64,000 nucleotides of DNA from Hyphomonadaceae bacterium (GCA_024742355.1 JANSYM010000010.1:118958-182957), one strand, 5' to 3'; counted from the first letter of the stretch, positions 34,469 through 44,265 are shown. Program-made: numbers and translations. The notes: generated from the letters alone by a model not told the origin.

Positions 34469-35758
34469 ATGAATTCTATCGCAAAAATCTGCGCCGCGGC
34501 GGTGGCCGTGCTGGGCATCGCCACCGGCGCTCAGGCGCAAGAGACGAAAACCGTGATCGAAGCGGGATATGTCCTGGCCGAGCCCGGCGAGGGCTATCTG
34601 CGCAATCGTTCGATCACCATCGAGGATGGCCGGATCGTCAGCGTCGACCGCGGCTTCAAGAGCCACCCGGATGATGTTCGTGTGGTCGATTTGCGGGACG
34701 CTTATGTCATTCCGGGCCTGATCGACAGCCATGTCCACCTCCTCAACGAGTTCTCGCCGACCTCGCGGCTGAGAATCCTCGACACATCGGAAGTGGATGC
34801 GGCGCTTAACGGCGCGGGACATGCGAAGACGACGCTACTGGCCGGGTTCACGACGGTTCAGGACGTTGGCGGCGCCAATGAAGCCATATTTTCCCTACGC
34901 GACGCCATCCGCGCGGGCAAGGTTCCCGGGCCGCGCATTCGCGCTTCAGGCCGGGCGATTACGCCGAGCGGCGGGCATGGCGACGCCAACGGGTTCTCTC
35001 CGGCACTGACCAAGATCTTTACCGGTCCAAATGCATGTAATGGTGCTGATGATTGTCGCCGCGCTGTGCGCGAGACCATCCGATCGGGCGCCGATGTCAT
35101 CAAGATCACCGCCACGGGCGGCGTCCTGTCCAACACCAAGGCTGGGCTGGAGCAGCAATTCTTTGATGATGAGATTGCGGCGATTGTTGAAACGGCGGCG
35201 ATGATGGGGCGCAAAGTCACGGCCCACGCGCATGGCAAAGGCGGCATCGAAGCGGCCTTGCGCAATGGCGTTCAGTCGATTGAGCACGGGACGTATCTGG
35301 ACGATGAGACGATCGAGATTTTCCGCGAGACAGGCGGCACGCTGGTGCCCACTGTGCTCGCCGGCGTCACCGTAACAGGATGGACCGAGCAGCCATGGTT
35401 GCCGCAGCCGTCTCGCGAGAAAGCTGCGATTGTCGGGCCTCTCATGCTCGATATGTTGCGCCGCGCCAGGGAAGGCGGCGTCAACGTCGCTTTCGGCACC
35501 GATACGGGCGTGTCCAAGCATGGCGACAATGCTGAAGAATTTGTGCTGATGGTCGAGGCCGGGTTTACGCCGGAAGAGGCCATTCGCGCCGCGACCATTG
35601 TCGCCGCTGAACATGTCGAGATGGCTGATGATATTGGCACGCTCGAGGCCGGAAAGTTTGCTGATATGGTCGTACTCGATACGGATCCGCTGCAAGACAT
35701 TACAGCGCTGAAATCTATCCAATTTGTCATCAAGAATGGCGAAGAATATCATCCGTAG
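34469..35758 (+). CDS. Secreted amidohydrolase family protein
   Basis: A 429-residue metal-dependent hydrolase of the imidazolonepropionase/prolidase-like group. A signal peptide (MNSIAKICAAAVAVLGIAT, ending AQAQ) is followed by the composite beta-sandwich domain and a TIM barrel with the metal-binding DSHVHL, the lysine-containing VIKITATGG, HAHGKGG, IEHGTYLD and the FGTDTG aspartate. This suite is typical of cyclic dipeptide or Xaa-Pro hydrolases outside the cytoplasm, but the substrate is unknown. The start at 34469 opens the signal peptide and follows GGGAGAGAG; the in-frame ATG at 34373 does not. Confidence 0.86.
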   Translation: MNSIAKICAAAVAVLGIATGAQAQETKTVIEAGYVLAEPGEGYLRNRSITIEDGRIVSVDRGFKSHPDDVRVVDLRDAYVIPGLIDSHVHLLNEFSPTSRLRILDTSEVDAALNGAGHAKTTLLAGFTTVQDVGGANEAIFSLRDAIRAGKVPGPRIRASGRAITPSGGHGDANGFSPALTKIFTGPNACNGADDCRRAVRETIRSGADVIKITATGGVLSNTKAGLEQQFFDDEIAAIVETAAMMGRKVTAHAHGKGGIEAALRNGVQSIEHGTYLDDETIEIFRETGGTLVPTVLAGVTVTGWTEQPWLPQPSREKAAIVGPLMLDMLRRAREGGVNVAFGTDTGVSKHGDNAEEFVLMVEAGFTPEEAIRAATIVAAEHVEMADDIGTLEAGKFADMVVLDTDPLQDITALKSIQFVIKNGEEYHP

Positions 35759-35833
35759 ACCAGTCAATTCCCTTCCATTGGCGCGCGATCAAAGCTAGTC
35801 ATCGGATGTAGAGTACAAAAACTGGGGCAAGAA

Positions 35834-36886
35834 ATGCACTCAACGCGAAACAGCGTGATTGCAATGGTTATCGGGGCAGGCCTTGCGGCCTGCAGCCCGA
35901 CCAGCGATGCGAATTTCACCAAAGCGGCACAGTGCGTCGACATTCCGGATGGACAGTATTTCCAGTTCGTGGATGGCAAACTGGTCGCGATGTCGACGCA
36001 AGAAGAGAGTGCCGGCGAACCGCCCATCATCACGGCGCAGCGCATCGGGCGCAGCCTCGCCGGACAAGGCTTTCCCTGGCTGACCGTCGCCTGGGACGGT
36101 CAGACCGCGACCATAGGCGGGCTGGCACCGACGGAAGCGAGCAGGATCGATGGGTTTCGAAATGCCAAGGACGCTTTCGAAAAAGACCCGGCGATCGGTG
36201 CCAGTGTGCTGCAGGTCATCAATAATATCGAAGTCAGGGTCAGGGCTGATGCCGTTGCTGCGATTCTCGATGATGCGTTCGCGGCGATGGGGATTGGCTG
36301 GCTGGATGCAGACGTGAAAAGCCAGGTTGTGGTGTTGCACGGCACGGCTCCAGATCAAGCCTCCAAGCAAGAGGCTTATCGCGCGGCGCTCAACGCCATC
36401 AGCATTCAACTCAACAATGATGAAACCAAGTATGTCGCGGTCGATGCGATCACTGTCTCTGGTCAAGCAGAGCCTGTCGGAGAGGCTCTACTGACCCTCG
36501 ATACAGCCCCGTCCGTGATTGCCTGCGACAATGCCTTCTTCGAAACCATGGATGATCAATCCATCACGTTTGTCGAAGGCGAAGCGATTGTCGACAATTC
36601 GAACAAACCTCTAATGGACGCCCTGAGAGGAGTCGCGCATTTGTGCCGCGGCTATGAAATCGAGATCCGCCAGCACGCGGCCGGTCCCTCGGACACGGTT
36701 GATGTGCTCGAGCTTTCACAAAATCGCGCCTCTGATATCCGCGATCAGCTTTCCCTGTTCGGCGATCGGGATTTCATTGTTGCCCGCGGTTTTGGCGCGA
36801 CCAATCCCCTGGATGCGAGCGATACGCCTGAAGCCCGCGCGCGAAACCAGCGCACGGAATTCATGGTTCGTGAACGGTCTGACTAG
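35834..36886 (+). CDS. OmpA family lipoprotein
   Basis: A 350-residue outer-envelope protein. The signal peptide ends in the lipobox GLAAC, so it is lipid-anchored. A middle region (residues about 80-220) shows BON-like repeats (TATIGGLAPTEASRID, VVVLHGTAPDQASKQEAY). The C-terminal 110 residues are an OmpA peptidoglycan-binding domain (ITFVEGEAIVDNSNKPLMD, RASDIRDQL, GFGATNPLDASDTPEARARN). It probably tethers the envelope to the wall. Its stop overlaps that of the next gene by four bases on the opposite strand. Confidence 0.85.
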   Translation: MHSTRNSVIAMVIGAGLAACSPTSDANFTKAAQCVDIPDGQYFQFVDGKLVAMSTQEESAGEPPIITAQRIGRSLAGQGFPWLTVAWDGQTATIGGLAPTEASRIDGFRNAKDAFEKDPAIGASVLQVINNIEVRVRADAVAAILDDAFAAMGIGWLDADVKSQVVVLHGTAPDQASKQEAYRAALNAISIQLNNDETKYVAVDAITVSGQAEPVGEALLTLDTAPSVIACDNAFFETMDDQSITFVEGEAIVDNSNKPLMDALRGVAHLCRGYEIEIRQHAAGPSDTVDVLELSQNRASDIRDQLSLFGDRDFIVARGFGATNPLDASDTPEARARNQRTEFMVRERSD

Positions 36887-37956
36887 AACGTGCAGACCAG
36901 GCCCTGATCGGCCGGCACATTCGCTTCAACTGTATCCAGCCAGGCTTGCGTAATCGCGTCCGCCCCTTTGACAGGTTTTGGTGTCACGAATGCGCGCGAG
37001 ACGGGATAAAAGGACACCAGATCCTTGCCGGTTCGCGCATCGAGCTCACCAGCCGGCAACTGCTTGGCGCGATTGGCGGCATAATCCGGAACGAAGAACA
37101 GGGTCGGCGTCGGGCCAGGCAGATCTCCCGACGGCATGCGGTCTGTTTCCCAATCGGTTGCACCGATGACCATGCTGTGGGCGAGATTATCGCCGCAGGC
37201 TTCGTGCACCGCTTTGGTCAGTGCCGGCCGGCCGACAAAGTCGACATAGGCGGCGGTCCCTGTGCCGTTGTAAGACGCCACATCATCATAGGTCAGAACC
37301 TCGTCGTAGAGCCCGCTTTTCGTGACGAAATCGACATTGCGCGGAGATGTCACGCCGACGGTCCGGACGCCGCGGCGTTGTAGGCTATGAGCAGCTGCAA
37401 TCGCGGTTTTCGAAGAGGCGCTTGAAATCACCGCAACGTCTGGACGCGGGCTCGCTTCCATCAGGAAATCGCAAATCATCCAGCCCGTCAGGTAGAGCGG
37501 GCGAAACAGCATTTGCTCAGGCTCTGCACCTTCGACATAAGCCGGATCTGTGGCGGTGAACGCGTACGAGTTATAGATCGGAGCCAGGCCCTGACGGTGC
37601 GCCGCCCCGTCCATGAAGCCGCGCTCCGACACACGAATCGGACTGACGATCAGCTCTTCGGAAATTGGAAAATAGCCATAGACGCGCTGTCCCGCTGTTA
37701 CCCCCTGGGTCTTGGAGTCCGCCACTGTCGCAAATCCCCAGACCGGAACGCGCCCTTGCGCCTCCTCACCAGCGGGGAAGAAGTTCCAGTACTGCATAGG
37801 TGGTCCGCCAAAGGCCGCGTAAGTGACATTGTTTGCCGTCAGCGCGAACGCATCGAGGCTCAGCCTGACCTCGCCATCCGCCAGGTTATGCGCCGGCGCA
37901 TCGACCCATTGTGTCTCGCGCAGATTGGCCTTCGAGATGAGGTGCTGTTTGGTCAT
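36883..37956 (-). CDS. DUF2855 family protein
   Basis: A 357-residue protein of a family without assigned function. The organisation resembles a medium-chain dehydrogenase/reductase: an N-terminal barrel region (DGEVRLSLDAFALTANNVTYA) and a nucleotide-binding middle part with VAVISSASSKTAIAAAHSL near 180-200. The zinc ligands of alcohol dehydrogenases are absent. CGGAGGATATC stands before the ATG. Its last four bases overlap the OmpA gene stop. A quinone- or enoyl-reductase-like activity is a guess only. Confidence 0.8.
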   Translation of the reverse strand: MTKQHLISKANLRETQWVDAPAHNLADGEVRLSLDAFALTANNVTYAAFGGPPMQYWNFFPAGEEAQGRVPVWGFATVADSKTQGVTAGQRVYGYFPISEELIVSPIRVSERGFMDGAAHRQGLAPIYNSYAFTATDPAYVEGAEPEQMLFRPLYLTGWMICDFLMEASPRPDVAVISSASSKTAIAAAHSLQRRGVRTVGVTSPRNVDFVTKSGLYDEVLTYDDVASYNGTGTAAYVDFVGRPALTKAVHEACGDNLAHSMVIGATDWETDRMPSGDLPGPTPTLFFVPDYAANRAKQLPAGELDARTGKDLVSFYPVSRAFVTPKPVKGADAITQAWLDTVEANVPADQGLVCTF

Positions 37957-38022
37957 GATATCCTCCGATTTCCGGCACCTTGTGCGGTTGGAAAGCGAGA
38001 ATCAAGCTTGACGTTGGAGGAC

Positions 38023-38256
38023 CTAGTGCCGGGTTGGGCGCGACGACGGGTTGGGGCGCGCCGCCTCAAGATCACGGACATAGTGTTTCAATGCGGCGAG
38101 TGCCTCGCGCGCTTCTTCCAGAACGACCGGAGCTTCGGTGCGATAGAACTTGTATTCCTGCGACTCAGGAGGCGCCGTACAGGCGGATTCAAGTGCGTTT
38201 AAGGCGCGCGTGAGCACTTGCGCGTAAAACGTCCACGAAGAAGATTTCAATGCCAT
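38023..38256 (-). CDS. Small hypothetical protein
   Basis: A 77-residue, mostly alpha-helical protein rich in alanine and glutamate (QVLTRALNALESACTAP, LEEAREALAALKHYVRDLEAA) with an arginine/proline-rich end. I do not recognise a family. GGAAACC precedes the ATG weakly. Codon use looks like its neighbours and no larger frame competes in this stretch, but a purely spurious ORF cannot be excluded. Confidence 0.5.
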   Translation of the reverse strand: MALKSSSWTFYAQVLTRALNALESACTAPPESQEYKFYRTEAPVVLEEAREALAALKHYVRDLEAARPNPSSRPTRH

Positions 38257-38358
38257 TAGGGTTTCCGAAAAAGAATCAATTTCTTTCTACACGGAAACAA
38301 GTATTCGTACAATTATTAAGTGCAAAAACTGAAATACATTCAAAAGTAGATTTGCGGG

Positions 38359-38895
38359 TTATTTTTTGGCTGCTGCACGCGAGGCCCGCGTGCTGGCAAT
38401 CAGCTCGGCAAAAGCTGCAGGCAGCGCGGGCGACTGTGTCCCGGGTTCGATGGCTTCGACCAGCGATTGCGGTGAAACCGGCGCGCCTGAGCTGTCCAGG
38501 ATCGCGAGCAATGTGGTGACTCCAGCGTGATTTCTGCCATTGCGCATGAAACGCTGACCCAGAACCAGAAACCGTTCATCCCAACCATGGATTTCCGTCT
38601 CCAGGGTGAACGGCTTCGGCGCCTTCAGCATCCGATTGATGGTCATCGTCTGTCCGCAGATTTCCGTCCGCCACCCGTTCGCCTTCAACACTTTGCGCAA
38701 GCCCGAGCGGGAGAACAGGTCGACCCGACCAAGATCGCTGAATGAGAGATAGCGGCTATTGGTCATGTGCAGGAACATGTCCTGATCGGTCAGCCAGACG
38801 CGAAATTTCAGTCGTGCAGGCGCGGATAGCGGGCTATGTTTCGCGCTGAACCGCGCGCGCAACATCACCCATAGCAGGCGGAACAGAAGATTCAT
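38359..38895 (-). CDS. Acyl-CoA thioesterase family protein (THEM6-like)
   Basis: A 178-residue hotdog-fold protein. The segment LTDQDMFLHMTNSRYLSFSDLGR near 34-56 matches the D-x-x-x-H-x-N-x-x-Y pattern of 4-hydroxybenzoyl-CoA/THEM6-type thioesterases, which hydrolyse acyl-CoA. The N-terminal 20 residues are hydrophobic and basic (MNLLFRLLWVMLRARF) and could make it membrane-associated. It stands alone between two AT-rich spacers and its substrate is unknown. Confidence 0.8.
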   Translation of the reverse strand: MNLLFRLLWVMLRARFSAKHSPLSAPARLKFRVWLTDQDMFLHMTNSRYLSFSDLGRVDLFSRSGLRKVLKANGWRTEICGQTMTINRMLKAPKPFTLETEIHGWDERFLVLGQRFMRNGRNHAGVTTLLAILDSSGAPVSPQSLVEAIEPGTQSPALPAAFAELIASTRASRAAAKK

Positions 38896-39034
38896 GTGTG
38901 CAGACCCCAGTCACACGCGAATGAGGCATTCGAACAGATTAAAACGGATGTCGGGATCATCTTCATTGCACGGGAACTTCGCTTCGCACGTTGCAGCTCA
39001 ATCAGGCGCAAAGTTCAAGCGCTAAATTGTTAAA

Positions 39035-39820
39035 TTAGTCGCGCCAAAGCTTGTCTAATTCTGCAGCAATTGCGAACGATTTCCTTGCCGCTGCGCCGCC
39101 AAGTCGCAGGCCGATCATGGCCGAGCCTTCCAGCGCCGAAGGATCATCGCTGTGACGCGCCCAGCGGCTGCCAGCAACAAACCCCTCATCGAGCTCAGAC
39201 AAAAACGCCCCAAACTCCTCTTCGCGGCCATCGGCAAATAGAGGCAGCCAGATCAGAAAGCGCGCTTTCGGCCATTTGCGCATTGCCCGCGGGACCCAGT
39301 TTGCCAGCGCGTCCATGTCCGCGTCGGTCTCATAGCTCGGGTCCAGCATGACCAGCATCTCTTCGCCGCGCCTCGGCTGCAGGCGCAGGGCGCCGCGATA
39401 GCCGTCTTCCTTGCGGATTTGCACTCGGGTGTCTTTTCGCAGGGCTTGAAAAAGCGCCTTGTGTTCGGCTGGGTGCAGCTCGAACAGAGCGAGGCGTGCA
39501 TTCGCGCCGAGGATTTGCGTCGCCAACGCAGGAGACCCGGGATAAGAGTCCGGTCCCTTGGATTGCACATGGCGCAACCATGGCTGCAGGGCGCCAGCCG
39601 CATTCTTCGCTTTCGGCATGGCCAGAATACCGGTCTCAGCCTCGCCGGTCTTGATCGCTTGAGCGCTCTTCAGGTCGTAGAACCCGCGCGCGGCATGGGT
39701 TTCTACATAAAGCAAGGATCGATCGGCTTCCGCTTCGGTCTCCAGCACAGCATGCAAGACGGCGTGCTTGAGCACGTCCGCCTTGTTGCCGGCGTGAAAG
39801 CCATGCTGGTAGGACAGCAA
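39035..39820 (-). CDS. rlmJ: 23S rRNA (adenine2030-N6)-methyltransferase RlmJ
   Basis: A 261-residue SAM-dependent methyltransferase acting on A2030 of 23S rRNA. The conserved N-terminus (LSYQHGFHAGNKADVLKH) and the catalytic MVMLDPSYET-type motif (here LVMLDPSYET, the D-P-P/S-Y variant) identify it. Length fits. The start codon is TTG at 39820, supported by the family-conserved second residue onward. Eight bases separate it from the M28 peptidase stop, so both share a transcript. Confidence 0.93.
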   Translation of the reverse strand: MLSYQHGFHAGNKADVLKHAVLHAVLETEAEADRSLLYVETHAARGFYDLKSAQAIKTGEAETGILAMPKAKNAAGALQPWLRHVQSKGPDSYPGSPALATQILGANARLALFELHPAEHKALFQALRKDTRVQIRKEDGYRGALRLQPRRGEEMLVMLDPSYETDADMDALANWVPRAMRKWPKARFLIWLPLFADGREEEFGAFLSELDEGFVAGSRWARHSDDPSALEGSAMIGLRLGGAAARKSFAIAAELDKLWRD

Positions 39821-39828
39821 AGCCCTGA

Positions 39829-41595
39829 CTACTCGTCGCGTTCGGCCAGGGACTCCTGACGGATTGCTTCGAACTCATTGCCCGGATACCAGGTCGGCCA
39901 GGTGTCAGATTGCGCAATTTTCAATCCGACAGAGTAAAGCGCCTTGATGTCCTCTTCCATGCCGGAGAGGTCCCAGCTGTCTTCATATTCGTCCATTGGC
40001 TTGTGATAGCGCTGCGCCGTATAGACATCTCCAATCGCCTTGCCAGCTGCGACGCCGCCATCAACCTTGTCGACTCCGCCATCGGCATAGAGCATTGGCA
40101 CGCCTTTCTTGGCGAAGGAAACGTGGTCAGAGCGATAGAAATATCCGGCCTGCGGGTTCGGGTCCGGCACAATCACGCGTCCGGTCTCGTCGAGATGCTC
40201 TTTCAACAGGTCTTCGAGCTCTGACGCGCCGTACCCGACAACGACCATGTCATTGGTGGGGCCGACGGGCAGCATGCCGTCCATGTTAAGCCCGGCCACG
40301 ATCTGATTCATCGCGACGGTCGGGTTCTCGGCATAATAGGCCGAACCCAGCAATCCTGATTCCTCAAGTGTTACAGCCAGGAAAAGAGCTGAGCGATCAA
40401 TCTCCTCTGCCGCCATGGCTTCAGCCATTTCGAGCAAGGCTGACGACCCGGTCGCATTGTCAACGGCGCCATTGAAGATGTCGTCGCGATAGAAATCCTG
40501 ATTGGCCTCGCCGTCGCGGTCCTCGGACTTCTTGCCAAGGTGATCCCAGTGCGCTGTGAACAGCATATACTCGTCAGGTGCAGTTGAGCCCGGCAGCATG
40601 CCGACCACGTTGCGTGACTCGGTCGTGCTGACAGATTGCGCGAGATTGCCACTCACCGTCAGGTCGCCCATGTCGACCGGGCGGAAGCCCTGCGTTTTCG
40701 CAGCCGTTTTCATTTCCGAGAAGTCGAGCCCGGCTTCGGCGAACAGGGCGCGTGCGGTTTCCTCGGTGATCCAGGCTTCGAAAAGCGTGCGATTGTCGCC
40801 GCCATCGGTGCGCACCAGGTCGGCCTGTGCGCCCGACCAGGAATTTGCGACCACATCCCAGCCATAGGAGGCTGGCGCAGTTTCGTGGACAATGATGGCG
40901 CCCGTGGCGCCCTGGCGGCCGGCTTCCTCGAACTTGTACGTCCAACGGCCATAATAGGTCATGGACTTGCCTTTAAAGAGCTCGCCTTCGAGTGCATAGC
41001 CGGGGTCGTTGACCAGCATCACGACAGTTTTGCCTTCGACGTCGAGGCCTTCATAATCGTTCCAGCCATATTCAGGTGCGACGACGCCATAGCCAACGAA
41101 GACCAGCTCGGAATCGGTCCATTCGGCTCGATCGCGATCCTGTTTCTTGGTCCAGAGAACCGCGTCTTCCTTGAGCGTCATCGGGAAGTCTTCGCCAGAA
41201 GCGCCGCCAGCGAATGTCAGGGCAGAGGCGTTCTCGTCCAGGGATTGCTCAATCATGCCAACCGTCTGGAACCAACTGCCATTCTCGCCCGCTGGCTGCA
41301 GTCCGACGCGGGCCATTTCAGCGGCGATCCAGTCCGCAGCTTGCTCGCCTTTTTCGGCCGCCGGTCCGCGACCTTCGAAAGCGTCGTCGGCAAGCGCTGC
41401 GATGCGCTGGCGCAAATCATCAGCGCTGATGGCCGCGCTTGTGCCTTCCGGCAACGGCACCAGAAGGGCAGAGGAGTCGCCGGTTTCGGTTTCGACCGGT
41501 GGGGTCTCTGGTGTGATCGGGTCAGTTTCCTCAGCGGTTTGTCCGCAAGCCGTGATCAGCGCCAAGGCTGATGCTGCCATTGTGAGACGGATCAT
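39829..41595 (-). CDS. M28 family metallopeptidase, lipoprotein
   Basis: A 588-residue exported aminopeptidase-like enzyme. The N-terminus is a lipoprotein signal ending in LITAC, followed by an acidic proline-rich linker. A PA (protease-associated) domain lies in the middle (GATGAIIVHETAPASYGWDV). The M28 zinc-binding core is complete: TAHWDHLG, DNATGSSALLEMAE, LEESGLLGS and the final histidine in QRYHKPMDEY. It removes N-terminal amino acids from peptides outside the cytoplasm. GGAGTGAG precedes the ATG. Confidence 0.92.
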   Translation of the reverse strand: MIRLTMAASALALITACGQTAEETDPITPETPPVETETGDSSALLVPLPEGTSAAISADDLRQRIAALADDAFEGRGPAAEKGEQAADWIAAEMARVGLQPAGENGSWFQTVGMIEQSLDENASALTFAGGASGEDFPMTLKEDAVLWTKKQDRDRAEWTDSELVFVGYGVVAPEYGWNDYEGLDVEGKTVVMLVNDPGYALEGELFKGKSMTYYGRWTYKFEEAGRQGATGAIIVHETAPASYGWDVVANSWSGAQADLVRTDGGDNRTLFEAWITEETARALFAEAGLDFSEMKTAAKTQGFRPVDMGDLTVSGNLAQSVSTTESRNVVGMLPGSTAPDEYMLFTAHWDHLGKKSEDRDGEANQDFYRDDIFNGAVDNATGSSALLEMAEAMAAEEIDRSALFLAVTLEESGLLGSAYYAENPTVAMNQIVAGLNMDGMLPVGPTNDMVVVGYGASELEDLLKEHLDETGRVIVPDPNPQAGYFYRSDHVSFAKKGVPMLYADGGVDKVDGGVAAGKAIGDVYTAQRYHKPMDEYEDSWDLSGMEEDIKALYSVGLKIAQSDTWPTWYPGNEFEAIRQESLAERDE

Positions 41596-41665
41596 GGTCT
41601 CTCACTCCTGTCATGTTTCTTATGGCGCCCGGTGTGACACAGGGCGATAAGAGCGACAAGGTTGC

Positions 41666-42580
41666 TTATGAAACCGTTTCATCTTCTGGCAGCGGAATGT
41701 ATTCTTGCTCTCCGTCGGGCAGGGTGAACGGCGTGTCCGTCCAGTTGCCGGCCGCCGAGGCGCGCCAGTCGGCTTTCGCCTGTTCGATCCGGTCTTTGTC
41801 AGCGGCGACGAAATTCCAGTCGATCTTGCGCGGACCATCCATGGTCTCACCACCTGCCAGCATGAACCGGGTGCCGGCAGAGACGGTCACATCAGCGTCC
41901 GCTCCGGGCGTCAGAATGGCCATCTGCCCGACCGTGATCGTATCGCCCCCGATCGTCGCTGATCCGGATGCGATATAGACGGCGCGCTCGTCGGCCTCGC
42001 CGCCGCCTATCGCGAAGGTGGCTTCCTCGTCAGCTTCTGCGCCGACATACCAGATGCCCCAGGGAAACGTGACGGGCGAGCTGTGTCCGAAAGCGGTCCC
42101 CGCAAGAACGCGCGCGCGGGCGCCCCCTAGATCAAAGGCGGGCAGGGTCTCGGCGGGATGGTGAACAAAATCAGGCGCGATCTCGGCATGCGTCTTCGGC
42201 AACGCAACCCAGGTCTGAATGCCATGCATGGACTGACCAGCAGCGCGCTCCGCGTCTGGCGTGCGTTCCGAGTGGCAAATGCCACGCCCAGCCGTCATCC
42301 AGTTCACAGCGCCGGGGCGGATGACCAGGTCATTGCCGAGATTGTCCTTGTGGCGCATGGCGCCCTCGAACAGAAAGGTGACAGTGGCCAATCCAATATG
42401 CGGATGCGGGCGAACATCAAAGCCGGTTCCCGGGGCGTAATCGACAGGACCAAAATGATCGAAGAAAATGAACGGACCGACCATTTTGCGATTGTGGAAG
42501 GGCAAGATCCGGCGCACGACGAAGCCATCGCCCAGGTCCTTTTCTCGCGGTTTTATGATTTGCTCGATTGGCGCGGTCAT
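41666..42580 (-). CDS. Pirin family protein
   Basis: A 304-residue bicupin. The N-terminal cupin carries the metal ligands in DVRPHPHIGLATVTFLFEG and the second motif MTAGRGICHSER. Pirins are often quercetin 2,3-dioxygenases or redox-responsive regulators. The start at 42580 has GAGGA nine bases ahead; in-frame starts further upstream would overlap the divergent glycosylase gene. The family is widespread and the physiological role here is unknown. Confidence 0.88.
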   Translation of the reverse strand: MTAPIEQIIKPREKDLGDGFVVRRILPFHNRKMVGPFIFFDHFGPVDYAPGTGFDVRPHPHIGLATVTFLFEGAMRHKDNLGNDLVIRPGAVNWMTAGRGICHSERTPDAERAAGQSMHGIQTWVALPKTHAEIAPDFVHHPAETLPAFDLGGARARVLAGTAFGHSSPVTFPWGIWYVGAEADEEATFAIGGGEADERAVYIASGSATIGGDTITVGQMAILTPGADADVTVSAGTRFMLAGGETMDGPRKIDWNFVAADKDRIEQAKADWRASAAGNWTDTPFTLPDGEQEYIPLPEDETVS

Positions 42581-42624
42581 GGTTTTCGTCCTCATCGTGT
42601 CGGCATTAAAGGTGATGTACAACA

Positions 42625-43215
42625 ATGAGCACTGATCTGCATGAATTCGTAGCTGAAATCCGGGCATGTCAATTATGCAAGGCTGACATGGAACGCGCAC
42701 CGCGACCGATTTTGCAGGTCTCCAGCTCGGCGCGGATCCTGATTGCCGGGCAGGCGCCGGGGAACCTCGCCATGGAATCAGGGCGGCCATTTACAGATCC
42801 GTCTGGCGTGCGTCTGCGCGATTGGCTGCAAATGGACGAGAACACGTTCTATGATGCGTCGAAGGTGGCGATCGTGCCGATGGGGTTCTGCTTTCCAGGC
42901 TATGACAAGAATGGCGGGGATATCCCGCCAATGAAACGGTGTGCTCCGACCTGGCGCCAGCCGCTGCTGGAACGATTGCCCAATATTGGGCTGACGATTC
43001 TGATCGGCGGATACGCGCAGAAATGGCATATCGGCGATCAGATGGAGAAAACGCTCACCGCCACCGTACAAAAATGGCAGGTGTTCTTGGATCAGGGCGT
43101 CATTGTTACGCCACATCCAAGCTGGAGAAATAATGCATGGCTGAAGCGCAATCCCTGGTTCGAAACCGATCTGCTGCCCGAATTGCGAAAACGGGTGCGA
43201 GCCTTGCTCTCCTGA
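42625..43215 (+). CDS. Uracil-DNA glycosylase family protein
   Basis: A 196-residue member of the UDG superfamily. It has GQAPGNLAMESGRPFTDPSG near residues 39-58, the active-site-like motif of the family, a TPHPSWRNN segment in place of the usual H-S-P loop, and a single ACQLC cysteine pair. A four-cysteine iron-sulfur cluster, as in family 4 and 5 enzymes, is not evident. It may excise uracil or be a non-repair relative. The last 79 bases overlap the downstream hydrolase in another frame. Confidence 0.82.
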   Translation: MSTDLHEFVAEIRACQLCKADMERAPRPILQVSSSARILIAGQAPGNLAMESGRPFTDPSGVRLRDWLQMDENTFYDASKVAIVPMGFCFPGYDKNGGDIPPMKRCAPTWRQPLLERLPNIGLTILIGGYAQKWHIGDQMEKTLTATVQKWQVFLDQGVIVTPHPSWRNNAWLKRNPWFETDLLPELRKRVRALLS

Positions 43216-44192
43216 TCACGATCGGGTTTGGGTTTCTCGCCGCCTGCGTGACGCCCGCCACCCTGAAAGCGCTGACCCTGGAGAACCCACTAATGCCGAT
43301 GCTTGAACCTGACGCGAACCGGATGATCAGCTTTGACGGCGCTGAGCTTGGTCTCACCGTCTGGGAAACCGAGTCGCCGCCAAACATCGTGATTGTCGGC
43401 GTTCACGGCATGAATGATTACGCCAATGCCTTCCACATGGCGGCGCCATACTGGGCGGAGCGCGGGGTGATGACGTACGCTTATGACCAACGCGGGTTTG
43501 GCCGCTCCTATGGCCGCGGGCAATGGCCGGACGAAGAATCCATGCGCGAAGATCTGCGCACCGCTGTTCAACTGGTGAAAGCCGAGCACCCGGAAGCCAC
43601 GCTGGCTGTGGTCGGCATTTCCATGGGCGGCGCCATGACAATGACAGCCTTCGGGTCGGACCGACCGCCGGAAGGGGTCGACCGCGTCGTTTTCTCAGGG
43701 CCCGGCCTGCGCGGTTGGGGCGCGATCCCGGTCGTACAACGCGTCGCCTTGTGGACCAGCGTCCGTGTTCGCCCCGGCTGGGTTGTTCGCCCGCCGCGTT
43801 TCGTCAAGATCGAGCCAAGCGACAATGTCGAGATGTTGCAGCGTCTGTGGACCGACCCGCTCGGCATCCGTACCAACCAGATCGAACAGGTGCACGGCGT
43901 CGTCACCTTGATGGAAAATGCGCACAAGGCTGCGCCCGCGCTGCCATCGGACATTCCAATGCTGCTTACCTATGGCGCCCGCGACATTGTCATCCCTGAG
44001 AGTGGTGTTCGTCGTACGGCGAAACGTCTGCCCGATCATGTCCGCACAGCTTATTATCCTGAAGGATATCACATGCTGCTGCGCGATCTTCAGTCGGACG
44101 TCGTGTTCGAAGACGTGCTATCATTTTTGCGTGATCCTGAGGCCCCACTGCCCAGCAATGTGGGTGACGTCCCGGGCCGAACGCCAGACTGA
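43137..44192 (+). CDS. Alpha/beta hydrolase (lysophospholipase-like), lipoprotein
   Basis: A 351-residue hydrolase. Residues 1-37 form a long lipoprotein signal ending in the lipobox LAAC, so the enzyme is exported and lipid-anchored. The alpha/beta-hydrolase fold shows the oxyanion HGMNDYANAF, the nucleophile elbow GISMGG and a C-terminal histidine (YPEGYHMLLRDL), typical of monoacylglycerol lipase/lysophospholipase enzymes. No in-frame start between the 43137 ATG and the signal core exists, so the 79-base overlap with the glycosylase gene is real unless the signal is lost. Confidence 0.85.
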   Translation: MAEAQSLVRNRSAARIAKTGASLALLITIGFGFLAACVTPATLKALTLENPLMPMLEPDANRMISFDGAELGLTVWETESPPNIVIVGVHGMNDYANAFHMAAPYWAERGVMTYAYDQRGFGRSYGRGQWPDEESMREDLRTAVQLVKAEHPEATLAVVGISMGGAMTMTAFGSDRPPEGVDRVVFSGPGLRGWGAIPVVQRVALWTSVRVRPGWVVRPPRFVKIEPSDNVEMLQRLWTDPLGIRTNQIEQVHGVVTLMENAHKAAPALPSDIPMLLTYGARDIVIPESGVRRTAKRLPDHVRTAYYPEGYHMLLRDLQSDVVFEDVLSFLRDPEAPLPSNVGDVPGRTPD

Positions 44193-44265
44193 TTGTTGAC
44201 CCAGCGCCAAGAGGCGTTACACCGCCGCTTTGTTTCAGATACAACCATGACGATGGGCAGCCGGT

